DNA from: Rhodococcus sp. 06-462-5
Lineage (GTDB): Bacteria > Actinomycetota > Actinomycetes > Mycobacteriales > Mycobacteriaceae
Direction of reading: 5' to 3'
NCBI RefSeq assembly: GCF_002258315.1
Contig: NZ_NOYD01000014.1
Span: forward strand, 290,685 to 354,684
Length of the DNA: 64,000 bases
Shown: piece after piece, positions 27,507 to 36,100 of the stretch
Layout of the letters: each line of letters begins with the position of its first letter
Position numbering within the stretch: the stretch's first letter is position 1
Notes under the pieces: model-generated
Databases searched by the model: none
Told to the model about the DNA's origin: nothing
What the model saw: the letters and a program-made list of their open reading frames with translations, nothing else
Program-made: the position numbers and the translations under genes

Positions 27507-27768
27507 GTGGTGGGTGCGCGCGCTTCGCTTCCAGAAACTCGAGGAGCGCGCTGGGAATGGCGCAATACTTGCTGTTGCCCTCGGACAACCTGCTGCCCAC
27601 CTCGAACGCTGCCTTCGACGGGCCGTCGTTCTCGAGGATGAGTGCACAGAGGCGCTCGTCGGTGCGGCCGGATTCGCAACACTGCTCGACGTGCGCTCGA
27701 TCGTCCGGCGACAGGGCCGTCCACCACTCGTCGTAGCGGCGAAAGAGCTTGTCCGCGTCGTCGGTCAT
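27499..27768 (-). CDS. Small hypothetical protein
   Basis: 89 residues (TDDADKLFRRYDEWW...), acidic and predicted helical, with two adjacent Cys near residue 30 and one near 68. I recognise no family. Codon use is typical and the end overlaps the convergent peptidase gene by 8 bp. No signal peptide or membrane helix. Confidence 0.6.
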   Translation of the reverse strand: MTDDADKLFRRYDEWWTALSPDDRAHVEQCCESGRTDERLCALILENDGPSKAAFEVGSRLSEGNSKYCAIPSALLEFLEAKRAHPPLS

Positions 27769-27856
27769 GCCTGCTCCCTACTTGTCGGTACGCCTTCGAG
27801 TCCGACCATACTCACGATGTCCGATTCGGCCACTTCCGAGGGGGTCCTCGGCAACC

Positions 27857-28846
27857 TCACACCGCTTGTGCCGGGTGCGCGCCCGTATACCGGCGCGACG
27901 AGGGGTGCGCGCTCGGCAGAAAGGTCGCTCGGTTGCGCCGTCGCGCTCTGTCGGCAGCGACGCGGAGCATCCGATCGACGAGCTCGGGGTGATCGAGATC
28001 CGACCAGGCGATGCGCACCACTTGGCGGCCGGTTGCGCGAATGCGATCCTCGCGACGCTTCTCTTCCCACATCACGTCGGCCGCAGACTTGCCCTCGGGC
28101 ACATAGCGCCCGTACTTCACTTTGCCGTCGAATTCGACAACGGTCTCGAGGTCGGGCAGATCGAAATCCACGCGCCCGACGAAGCCGCGATCGTCGACTA
28201 TCTGCACCTGTAGTTGCGGGCTGTAGCCCAGCTGATGCAGCAACACCCGGGCGCGTGATTCCCCGATGCTCTCGGATCTACCGTCCATGAATTCCGCGAC
28301 CCGACGCGCCATCCGATTGCCGGGATGGTTCGGACATGAATCCAGTGCGGCGAGAACATCTTCGGCGGTGAGTCCGCGGCTTCTCGCCGCGAAGTCCGCG
28401 ATACAGACGGCCGTCTCGAACGGAAGTGAACGAGCGCAATCGGCAACGGTGCGCGCCAGACCTGTGACCCGTACGCCGTCGACGGTCGCGACTTACTCGT
28501 CGGTGTACGGAGAAGTGTGCACTGCTCGAACGGCACTGCTACGACCGCCGCCACGGGCACGATTGCGGGTGTGCACTCGGCTCAGGTCGGCATTCCACAC
28601 GTCGAGACCGTGGAATATTGCTGCGCTCACATGGCTGACCACGGCATCGGGGGCGATGGTCGCGTCGAACACCGCCTCGGCGATGACCCGATGCTTGTCT
28701 TTCCTTGGCAGTGCATCGAATTCGTCTCTGCTGACGAACCGTCCGGGACGGAGTCGACGCCACGCTCGCGTTCGGCAGTAGCGCTGCAATTCTGCGTCGG
28801 AATTTCCGCGGGAGAGTGCGTCGGATCGCGAGACGATGCGGGTCAT
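27857..28846 (-). pseudogene. AbiEi-like / DUF559 protein gene interrupted by an in-frame TAA
   Basis: The N-terminal part from the ATG at 28846 (TRIVSRSDALSRGNSDAEL...AWRRLRPGRFVSRDEF) is an AbiEi-type winged-helix start; VSHVSAAIFHGLDVW follows. A TAA at 28493-28495 stops it after SPYTDE. The same frame continues without any shift as VATVDGVRVTGLARTVADCA and then MARRVAEFMDGRSESIGESRARVLL, VGRVDFDLPDLETVVEFDGK and EEKRREDRI, the DUF559/Vsr-like nuclease-fold end of the same protein family. Both halves are therefore one gene of ~330 codons broken by a single nonsense codon. The downstream half has its own ATG at 28312, so a separate C-terminal product cannot be excluded. Confidence 0.75.
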
Positions 28847-28940
28847 GAAGGAATGCTCTCGGCCGCAATCGCTTTCGACAACCCCCTCTGGCCGATTGTG
28901 GATAACCGGTGCGCCTGTGGACAACCGTGGGCCGGGGAAC

Positions 28941-29016
28941 CTCACACCCCTACTGACGACTGCGCGCCCCTGCTCTGAGGTGAGCAAGGGCGCGCAGTCG
29001 GTGAAAAGGGTGTGAG
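28941..29016. terminator. Strong double hairpin behind the Fe-S reductase gene
   Basis: GACTGCGCGCCC (28958-28969) pairs with GGGCGCGCAGTC (28988-28999), 12 bp perfect, and is nested in an outer pair CTCACACCC (28941-28949) and GGGTGTGAG (29008-29016). It lies directly after the stop of the minus-strand Fe-S gene. Confidence 0.75.
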
Positions 29017-29017
29017 G

Positions 29018-32000
29018 TTACTTCCGGCGACCCGGAACCTTTGCCCCCGGAGCGAATCCGAGTCCACCGGCCTTCGGCTTGGGGGGAGTCCGATCGTCGG
29101 CTTCACCCGCAGCGTCCGACGCCTCCGCCTTCGGTGCCTCGGTAGCCGGTGCCGCGGCCGCTGGTGCCTCGGCTGCTGGTGCCTCGGACTTCGGGGCCTC
29201 GGTTTCCTGAGTCGGCTCGGCCTTCTCGGGCTCTGCAGTCTTCGGCTCAGGTGCCGCGGCGGCCGCACCGGGCGTGCGTGCGCCCGGCTTCTTGAATCCG
29301 GACTTCACGGCCAGGCCCTTGGGCTGGACGGTCGGCTTGGATTCGGCCGCAGCCTCGGTGGCGGGCGCCTCCGACGCTGGTGCCTCAGCAGCGGGAGCCT
29401 CGGGAGCCTCGGCGGCAGGCGCTTCGGCGGCAGGCTTACCCGGTGCCTTGGCGCCTGGCTTCTTGAATCCGGACTTCACGGCCAGGCCCTTGGGCTGGAC
29501 GGTCGGCTTGGATTCGGTTGCAGCAGAAGCTGATTCCGCAGGTGCTTCAGGTGTTTCCGGGACAGGGGCCGACGCCGTAGTGGCTTCGGCGGGCTTACCC
29601 GGTGCCTTGGCACCCGGCTTCTTGAATCCGGACTTCACAGCCAGACCCTTGGGCTTGACGGACGGAGTCGACTCCGAGGTCTCTGCGGTAGCAGGTGCTT
29701 CGGCCGCCGCGGGAGTCTCGGCAGGTGCAGGTGCAGGTGCAGGTGCAGCCGCCTTCGCGCCGGGTGCCTTGCCCTTCATCTGCAGGCCCTTGCCGCCGGG
29801 TGCCTTGCCGCCGGCCATGCCGAGACCCTTGGGCTTGGCCGCGGGTGCGGCATCCTCCGTGGATTCCTCGGCCTTGGTGGCAGAACCGGGTGCCTTGGCT
29901 CCCGGAGCCTTGGCCAGACCCTTCATCTTCAGTCCGCCGCCGGCCTTCGGAGCCGGAGCTGCCGGAGCAGACTTCGCCTCGGCCGGTTCCTCGACGGGTG
30001 CGATGCGCTCGGCCTCTTCGACCTCGGCGGCATTCTCCGTTGCCAGCTCCTCCTGAGGAGTGCGCTCGCGGGGGATGACCTTGATGTTCTCGGCGAGCAC
30101 CGAGGACTCGACGCGGGTGATCGACTCGAGCATCAGCTGCGCGACATCGACGACCTCGACGCCCTCGTGTGCGCCACCTTCCTGACGCGCGGTGACACCG
30201 TCGGTGAGCATGACGCGGCAGAACGGGCAGCCCGTGGCGATCTTCTTGGGGTTGGTCGCCAGTGCCTCGTCGACCCGGTCGATGTTGATGCGCTTGCCGA
30301 TATTCTCTTCCATCCACATGCGTGCGCCACCGGCACCACAGCACATGGACCGCTCACCGTGACGCGGCATCTCCTTGAGGTTGGAGCCCGACGCGGCCAT
30401 GAGCTCACGCGGGGCGTCGTACACCTTGTTGTGACGGCCGAGGTAGCACGGGTCGTGGTAGGTGATGTCCTGGCTGACCGAGGCCACCGGGATCAGCTTC
30501 TTCTGCCGTACCAGTCGGTTGAGCAGCTGCGTGTGGTGGACCACCTCGTAGTCGCCGCCGACCTGCGGGTACTCGTTGCCCAGTGCGTTGAAGCAGTGGG
30601 CGCAGGTGACGACGATCTTGCGCTTGTTCTGCTCGACACCCTCGAAGACGTTGTTCAGCGTTTCGATGTTCTGCATGGCGAGCTGCTGGAACAGGAATTC
30701 GTTGCCCGCGCGGCGAGCGGAGTCACCGGTGCAGGTCTCGTCGGCACCGAGCACCAGGAACTTCACACCTGCAGTGGCGAGCAGCTCGGCGACGGCCTTG
30801 GTGGTCTTCTTCGCGCGGTCCTCGTAGGCACCGGCGCAGCCGACCCAGAAGAGGTACTCGTAGTCCTGGAACGAATCGGCGTCCTGGCCGAAGACCGGGA
30901 TGTCGAAGTCCATCTCGTTGATCCAGTTGAGACGGTCCTTGGAGTTCTGGCCCCACGGGTTGCCCTTGTTCTCGAGGTTCTTGAACAGACCTGCGAGCTC
31001 GGACGGGAACTCCGATTCGATGAGCACCTGGTAGCGGCGCATGTCGATGATGTGGTCGACGTGCTCGATGTCCACCGGGCACTGCTCGACGCACGCACCG
31101 CAGGTGGTGCAGCTCCACAGCACCTCGGGATCGATGATGCCGCCCTCGATGGCGTCGGCGACGAGCTTGCGATCGGCTTCGTCACGGGCGTTCTGCGGGA
31201 TGGCGTCGAGCGCCTTCTGGTCGACGTTGCCCTCGGCGTCGACGAGTCCGACCTCGTCGCCCGCCATGTCCTTCTTGCCGCCGGCCAGCAGGTACGGGGC
31301 CTTGGCGTGGCTGTGGTCGCGCAGCGACATGATCAGCAGCTTGGGGGAGAGGGGCTTGCCGGTGTTCCAGGCGGGGCACTGCGACTGGCAGCGGCCGCAC
31401 TCGGTGCACGTGGTGAAGTCGAGCCAGCCCTTCCAGCTGAAGTCCTCGATCTTGCCTGCGCCGAACGCGTCGACGTCGGGGTCGGCCTCTTCCATCTCGA
31501 GGACCTTGCCGCCGGACATCATCGGCTTGGCCGGTCCGAGTGCGACGGTGCCGTCGTCCATGCGCTTGAAGTAGATGTTGGGGAACGCGGTGAAGCGGTG
31601 CCACGCGATGCCCCAGTTGATGCGCGAGCCGACGATGTAGAGCCAGATCATGCCGGACATCAGCTTGATGAACGCGAACACCGAGACCATGTTCGAGTTG
31701 GCCGGCAGCAGTTCGGCCAGGCGCATCGTGAAGAAGTCGGTGTACGGGTTCGCGTGTCCGTAGGTGGCGATCTTGCCCGCCTTGACGAACACCATGCCCA
31801 GACCCTCGATGAGCACGACGGCCTCGACGAAGTAGGCGGCCTTGAACCCGGAGCCGGCGAAGCGCGACTGGCGCTCGGGCTTACGCGGGTGGTTGAGCTG
31901 GCGAATGATGATCAGCGTGGTGATACCGATGACGGTGCCCAGCCCGAGCAGCTCGTCGATGAGGTGGTAGGCCGCGGTGTCACCGACGATGGGCCAGTGG

Positions 32001-32299
32001 AACTCGGGGTTGAACGTCTGGCCGTAGGCCTCGAACCAGACGATGGCACCGAGCATGAAACCGATCATGACCAGCCAGTGCGCCCAGCCGACGGTGCGGA
32101 ACTTGACCATCTTGGTGTGAGCGAGGAACTCGACGACCATCTGCTTGAAGCGAGGGACTATCGGTCGCCAGCGGTCGGGTGCCGGCTGGCCGAGTCGCAC
32201 GATGTTGAACATCCGCAGACCCCCGCGAATGAAGACGTACCAACACACGAGGCTGAGCAGAGCACCGACTGTGCCCAACGTGATCGTCAGGGCGTTCAT
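29018..32299 (-). CDS. Membrane-bound iron-sulfur reductase (HdrD/GlpC-like) with repeated C-terminal tail
   Basis: 1,093 residues. Residues 1-260 hold about five or six helices similar to the NarI/HdrE cytochrome b-type domain. Two [4Fe-4S] motifs follow: CTECGRCQSQCP (~293) and CTTCGACVEQCP (~396). Then come two CCG-type cysteine domains (VGCAGAYEDR, VTCAHCFNALG, DPCYLGRHN, SMCCGAGGARMW). From about residue 740 the protein becomes a low-complexity Ala/Pro/Glu/Lys tail with several copies of KGLAVKSGFKKPGAKAPG. It is the counterpart of M. tuberculosis Rv0338c, whose core is essential; it likely passes electrons between the membrane and a soluble partner, substrate unknown. The tail length looks exaggerated. 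Confidence 0.87.
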   Translation of the reverse strand: MNALTITLGTVGALLSLVCWYVFIRGGLRMFNIVRLGQPAPDRWRPIVPRFKQMVVEFLAHTKMVKFRTVGWAHWLVMIGFMLGAIVWFEAYGQTFNPEFHWPIVGDTAAYHLIDELLGLGTVIGITTLIIIRQLNHPRKPERQSRFAGSGFKAAYFVEAVVLIEGLGMVFVKAGKIATYGHANPYTDFFTMRLAELLPANSNMVSVFAFIKLMSGMIWLYIVGSRINWGIAWHRFTAFPNIYFKRMDDGTVALGPAKPMMSGGKVLEMEEADPDVDAFGAGKIEDFSWKGWLDFTTCTECGRCQSQCPAWNTGKPLSPKLLIMSLRDHSHAKAPYLLAGGKKDMAGDEVGLVDAEGNVDQKALDAIPQNARDEADRKLVADAIEGGIIDPEVLWSCTTCGACVEQCPVDIEHVDHIIDMRRYQVLIESEFPSELAGLFKNLENKGNPWGQNSKDRLNWINEMDFDIPVFGQDADSFQDYEYLFWVGCAGAYEDRAKKTTKAVAELLATAGVKFLVLGADETCTGDSARRAGNEFLFQQLAMQNIETLNNVFEGVEQNKRKIVVTCAHCFNALGNEYPQVGGDYEVVHHTQLLNRLVRQKKLIPVASVSQDITYHDPCYLGRHNKVYDAPRELMAASGSNLKEMPRHGERSMCCGAGGARMWMEENIGKRINIDRVDEALATNPKKIATGCPFCRVMLTDGVTARQEGGAHEGVEVVDVAQLMLESITRVESSVLAENIKVIPRERTPQEELATENAAEVEEAERIAPVEEPAEAKSAPAAPAPKAGGGLKMKGLAKAPGAKAPGSATKAEESTEDAAPAAKPKGLGMAGGKAPGGKGLQMKGKAPGAKAAAPAPAPAPAETPAAAEAPATAETSESTPSVKPKGLAVKSGFKKPGAKAPGKPAEATTASAPVPETPEAPAESASAATESKPTVQPKGLAVKSGFKKPGAKAPGKPAAEAPAAEAPEAPAAEAPASEAPATEAAAESKPTVQPKGLAVKSGFKKPGARTPGAAAAAPEPKTAEPEKAEPTQETEAPKSEAPAAEAPAAAAPATEAPKAEASDAAGEADDRTPPKPKAGGLGFAPGAKVPGRRK
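29286..29680 (-). repeat. Near-identical ~60-bp repeats coding the reductase tail
   Basis: Copies start at 29286, 29457 and 29616 (plus-strand GGCTTCTTGAATCCGGAC), 159-171 bp apart, nearly identical over about 60 bp each. They encode KGLAVKSGFKKPGA units separated by variable Ala/Glu/Pro-rich linkers. Such repeats can change copy number by recombination. Confidence 0.8.
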
Positions 32300-32890
32300 G
32301 TCGCGGCCTTTCGCTAAAGGTGGCAGCTGGAGGGCTACCGCGGGTTCAGCCCGTCGAGCTGGATTCCGGTCTATGTTACTCGTCAGTAGTAATTCTGCTG
32401 TACTGACGGGTAACTTAGCATCGCCGGGTGAAGCGGTGCTGGTGGGTGCTGAAATGAGGCCGTCCGACGGGTGGGCTGAACTCGTCAGTAGGTTGTCTCA
32501 CAGATCACCGTATGCGTAGGCCGTCGAGGTGCTGTCTAGAAGGCAGTCCTTACTTGGCCCTTACTCGGCGGGGTGTCGTCGCATCGATGTCCGACGGAAA
32601 CCGACGTCGAGTACTGGTTGCGCTCCATTGTCGGGGGCTGTGACAGATTGCAGCGACTTCGATGGAGTCGGCGTATGCCGATACTGCGATGGCGGCGAAT
32701 CCGACTGTGACAGTGGATAAGTGGTGGAGGTCGGGGCGGTTTCAAAAGGACAACGACCGGTCCGATTTGTACGCTACAATTCCGAAGCGCACCACAAGTC
32801 TCAGACGCGTCATCGGGGTGACTTTGCGTTTGACGGTTGCCTAGCGGTACTGCCAAACACCCAATGCACAGAAACGGAACTCAACTCCAC
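32300..32890. promoter_or_regulatory. 590-bp divergent intergenic region with TACT..AGTA-type sites
   Basis: I see no convincing gene here; short open frames lack homology and ribosome sites. Upstream of the Fe-S gene, GTTACTCGTCAGTA (32375-32388) and TACTGACGGGTAAC (32401-32414) form an imperfect inverted pair, and each half is itself a TACTnnnnAGTA-like palindrome. The 12-mer ACTCGTCAGTAG recurs at 32480-32491. These look like TetR- or GntR-type operator sites. The right half should carry the promoter of the secreted-protein gene, but no clear elements were found. Confidence 0.45.
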
Positions 32891-33547
32891 ATGAAACTCA
32901 GCAAACTGGTCGTCACATCGGCCCTCGTCGCAGTCGCGATGGGCCTGGCCAGCGGAACCGCGTACGCCCAGCCCGCCGATGAGGCAGCCCCCGGTGACAC
33001 CAACTACACCGTCGATCTCGAAGATCGCACGATCGTCACCACCATCGATGCAGGCGTTTTCAAGGTCGCCGACGACGGCAAGACGGTCGACGTCCTCGAC
33101 GCCGCCGACAACACCCTCGTGACGCTCCCGTTGTCGTTCAACCTCGGCGGACTCAACTTCCCGTACGAGCAGAACGTCGATGACAACGGCAAGACCCTGC
33201 GTCTGGTTCCGAACCTCGACTTCACGAAGGCCTCGGCCAACTCGCGCAGCATCGGCGCAACGACCGTCGCCTCGCCCGAGGAGAACCTCAGGGCACAGCA
33301 GAACTTCTCGTCGCAGCTCGGCATCGCGACCGCGATCGGTGGCTTCACCGGTACCGCTATCGGTGCTGTGGTCGGTGGACTCGGCTTCCTGGGCGGACCC
33401 GTTGGCTTGGCATCGGTACCGCTCGGTGCAACGGTCGGCGGCATCGCGGGCACGATCATCGCCGGTGGCCCGACCCTGGTCGTTGCCGGCATCGACTTGA
33501 TCAACACGCTGAACGCGGCACCGGGCACCACGGTCTGGGCCAAGTAG
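32891..33547 (+). CDS. Secreted protein with glycine-zipper C-terminus
   Basis: 218 residues from the ATG at 32891; an in-frame upstream start (32837) would bury the signal peptide. The N-terminus MKLSKLVVTSALVAVAMGLA ends in GTAYAQP, a clean Sec signal peptide. The mature part starts with a beta-rich domain (NYTVDLEDRTIVTTIDAGVF, VDVLDAADNTLVTLPL) and ends in a hydrophobic Gly/Ala-zipper region (IGGFTGTAIGAVVGGLGFLG...IAGTIIAGG) that could insert in a membrane. It resembles uncharacterised exported proteins common in rhodococci. Function unknown. A strong terminator follows. Confidence 0.7.
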   Translation: MKLSKLVVTSALVAVAMGLASGTAYAQPADEAAPGDTNYTVDLEDRTIVTTIDAGVFKVADDGKTVDVLDAADNTLVTLPLSFNLGGLNFPYEQNVDDNGKTLRLVPNLDFTKASANSRSIGATTVASPEENLRAQQNFSSQLGIATAIGGFTGTAIGAVVGGLGFLGGPVGLASVPLGATVGGIAGTIIAGGPTLVVAGIDLINTLNAAPGTTVWAK

Positions 33548-33564
33548 CTTTCAGCTTCTACACC

Positions 33565-33605
33565 GAGCAGGGCCCGCACTCTCGACGAGAGTGCGGGCCC
33601 TGCTC
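33565..33605. terminator. Perfect 19-bp hairpin terminator
   Basis: GAGCAGGGCCCGCACTCTC (33565-33583), a 3-nt loop, and GAGAGTGCGGGCCCTGCTC (33587-33605) form a perfect 19-bp stem 18 bp after the secreted-protein stop codon. No T-run follows, as usual in actinobacteria. Confidence 0.85.
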
Positions 33606-33786
33606 CGTTCGATGCGCCGGTTCCGCGTGTCATCGATGTGATCGCACAGGAATTGTCTGGTGCAGCAGGGCTTCGTGTAGGCCGAGGCGGCGTCGACAGT
33701 CGAATGCCATGAGCCGAGTAAATCGACGAAAACAAGTCGAATGAGGGGTTGTGCGTACTGAGTAAACCGACCGTAAAGTACAGCCT

Positions 33787-34905
33787 ATGAAAACCGACTG
33801 TGAACCCTTTTGTGGGGGCATGGACACAAGGCTCACCGACGAGCTACGCGATGAGTGGGATGCGTTGGCGGAACGGGTCGGCACGGTCTTCTCCTCCCGC
33901 CCCGGTTACGCACTGAATGCCCCACGGCCGGCGGGAAGTGAGCTCGCCTTCGTGCATGTACGTCGAGGTGGGCGTCTGGTGGCATTAGCCCCGATGTTCG
34001 TCACGCGAATGGGTCCGGTGAAGGTGGCGAGGATTCTCGGGAACGGGCAGGGCGTCCCGACCGAATTGCTCAGTGAGGACGACGCGGCGTCTCGCGCTCT
34101 CTGGGATTCGATCGACGATCACGGGCTGATCTACTACGCGGACTCGATGATCGACAACCGAACTGCCATCGAGGCGCTCGCTGCGCACCCGCGGTGGCGT
34201 TCGGATTCGCTCGTGCGGGAGCGAGTTCCGGTCATCGACGTACCGCCGGGCAGTACCGCACGCAATGTGCGTGGGCACAAGTCGCTGAAGCGGCTCGAGA
34301 AGTACAGACGTCAGGCCGAGCGGTCCGGGAGTCCCCTGGTGGTGGAAACCATCCGCGATGCCGAGCACCTCGAGCTGCGTTGGGCGGACATTTCCAGGTT
34401 GGCCGCGGCGTCGACGCGTCACACCGATCGCACGAATTACCTCACGGAGAGCTCGCCTGCCGATCCCTCGGCGTCGGCCAAGGCCTTTCTGCTCGGTGAA
34501 GCAGCGGCCGGCAGATTGGCTCTTGTAGGAGTGAGCGTCGACGGGCGATGGTGCGCGCACGAGATCTGCATCCGCACAGGATCGCGACTCGAGTCGTGGC
34601 TGACGCACCACGATCCCGCAGTTGCGAAGTATCAACCCGGTCATCAGATGGTGGAATGGCTGATCCAGACGCACGACGAACTCGACGTGACCGTGTTGGA
34701 TCAGGGTGTAGGTGTCAACGACAACAAGAAGGCGTGGTCCACGTCCGGCTACGACGTGTTGGCTGTGGTGGGCGTACCCAGCCGCACGGTCGGCTCGCCG
34801 ATCCTGGTGAGTTTGCTGCTTCGATGGGAGCTCTCCCCGCGGGTCGCGTACGCGCGGAGGGTCGGCTACGCGGTGCTGTCACGTCTGCGCCCGTCGAACG
34901 ACTAG
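33787..34905 (+). CDS. GNAT-type (Acetyltransf_6 / CelD-like) protein
   Basis: 372 residues. A tandem GNAT fold is suggested by FVHVRRGGRLVALAPMFV in the first half and by the C-terminal half with LALVGVSVDGRWCAHEICIRTGSRLESWLTHHDPAVAKYQPGHQ... and DQGVGVNDNKKAW, which is the Acetyltransf_6 signature (substrate-tunnel Tyr/Gly-H). Proteins of this group acylate sugars or peptides of the cell envelope. Met12 (33820) is a possible alternative start. The gene ends 4 bp inside the convergent protease gene and has an AT-rich upstream stretch (33,740-33,785). Confidence 0.7.
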   Translation: MKTDCEPFCGGMDTRLTDELRDEWDALAERVGTVFSSRPGYALNAPRPAGSELAFVHVRRGGRLVALAPMFVTRMGPVKVARILGNGQGVPTELLSEDDAASRALWDSIDDHGLIYYADSMIDNRTAIEALAAHPRWRSDSLVRERVPVIDVPPGSTARNVRGHKSLKRLEKYRRQAERSGSPLVVETIRDAEHLELRWADISRLAAASTRHTDRTNYLTESSPADPSASAKAFLLGEAAAGRLALVGVSVDGRWCAHEICIRTGSRLESWLTHHDPAVAKYQPGHQMVEWLIQTHDELDVTVLDQGVGVNDNKKAWSTSGYDVLAVVGVPSRTVGSPILVSLLLRWELSPRVAYARRVGYAVLSRLRPSND

Positions 34906-36011
34906 GACGTACGGATGGTCAGACCGGGGTTCTCGGCGAGTACGTCGTTGATGGGGGTGGCGAACAGTTCGGGTCGCTGACCCTGCAGCATGCTGACGAC
35001 GGTCGCGATCTCGCAGGATGGTTGATCTCCCACGTTCGATGCACTTGCGATGCCGACGGCGAGGGTGCCGCTGACGACGGGGCCGCCACTGTCGCCGCGC
35101 AGCGCGCAGATGGAGGTGGAGAAACCACGGTCCAGGACATTGTTGCCCAGTGCTACCTGCTGGCCCGTGGAAAGAATGGTGCCGCAACTGAATCCGGTTC
35201 TGGATCCAGATTTGCAGACCGGAGCGCCCACGATCGGGTCGACAGTGCCGGTGACGTGTAGCGGGCCCGCTCCGGGGACTCGCACTGCGTTGCTCTCGAA
35301 TTCGGCCACGTTGGCATCGTCGATGTCGATCAAGGCGTAATCGTTGCGCGACTGGCTGGTTCGGTAGAACGTTCCGAATTTCGAGCCCACGAGGCTGCCG
35401 CACATCGGGTACGCGCCCGTCAGTGCTGCGGAACCGGTATCGGTGGTACTCGGATTGCAGTGTCCTGCAGTGATGTTCACCGATCCGTACGTCGGGTCGA
35501 CGGCATTGAACCCGAGGGAGCAACGCTGACCGAGGCCGGCCGGTGTACCTGCGAGAAAGCTGTCGCCGCCGAGATACGAACTCGCACGGATCGGGCCTGC
35601 CGTCGGTGACGGATCGAACGGGAGCAGGTCCAACAGCGGCTGGACGGCATCGAACACTGCCGGCGGGATCACGATAGGCGCGGCATCGACCTCGAAACCG
35701 CTGGCCGATGCGGCATCGGCCACGTCGGCGCGGGTCGGTCCGTCCGCCACCGCGACGACGGGGCGTCCGTCGCCATCGAGCCACGCGTTCGTGACCCCGT
35801 CGGAGCCGACAGCGTCGGTGAAGTCGGCCAGTCGGCGTGCCGCGTCCGCCCGGTCGAGGAACTGCTGCGGAGTCAACCCGAGGTCACGGGCCACGGCGTC
35901 GGCGAGCGCGGGTGGCAATCCTGGTTCTGCGCTCGCGGTCGGTGCGAACACCGCCATCGTCGCCAGAAGCGGAACTGCGACGATCGACAGCCGGAAAGCA
36001 CGGCGACGCAT
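34902..36011 (-). CDS. Secreted chymotrypsin-fold (S1) serine protease 1
   Basis: 369 residues from the ATG at 36011, chosen because GGGGGAGAGG lies just upstream. Signal peptide RRRAFRLSIVAVPLLATMAV...TASAEP. An N-terminal propeptide-like domain (DAVARDLGLTPQQFLDRADAAR) resembles alpha-lytic/Streptomyces protease pro-regions. The triad is His in ITAGHCNP, Asp in NDYALIDI and Ser in LRGDSGGPVV. Six or so Cys allow disulfides. A paralogue follows upstream on the same strand (90 bp). Target unknown; secreted or surface-bound. Confidence 0.88.
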   Translation of the reverse strand: MRRRAFRLSIVAVPLLATMAVFAPTASAEPGLPPALADAVARDLGLTPQQFLDRADAARRLADFTDAVGSDGVTNAWLDGDGRPVVAVADGPTRADVADAASASGFEVDAAPIVIPPAVFDAVQPLLDLLPFDPSPTAGPIRASSYLGGDSFLAGTPAGLGQRCSLGFNAVDPTYGSVNITAGHCNPSTTDTGSAALTGAYPMCGSLVGSKFGTFYRTSQSRNDYALIDIDDANVAEFESNAVRVPGAGPLHVTGTVDPIVGAPVCKSGSRTGFSCGTILSTGQQVALGNNVLDRGFSTSICALRGDSGGPVVSGTLAVGIASASNVGDQPSCEIATVVSMLQGQRPELFATPINDVLAENPGLTIRTS

Positions 36012-36100
36012 AGAAACCTCTCCCCCGGGCATCAGAAAATGTGATGCCGTTCACCCTGACGTACGACTATAGGCGGTGAACGGCTCCCGAAGTACCCGAC

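Noticed and set aside
32529..32720. 63-codon plus-strand frame in the large intergenic region
   Set aside because: No ribosome site, no homology and a Cys/Ser/Gly composition typical of chance.
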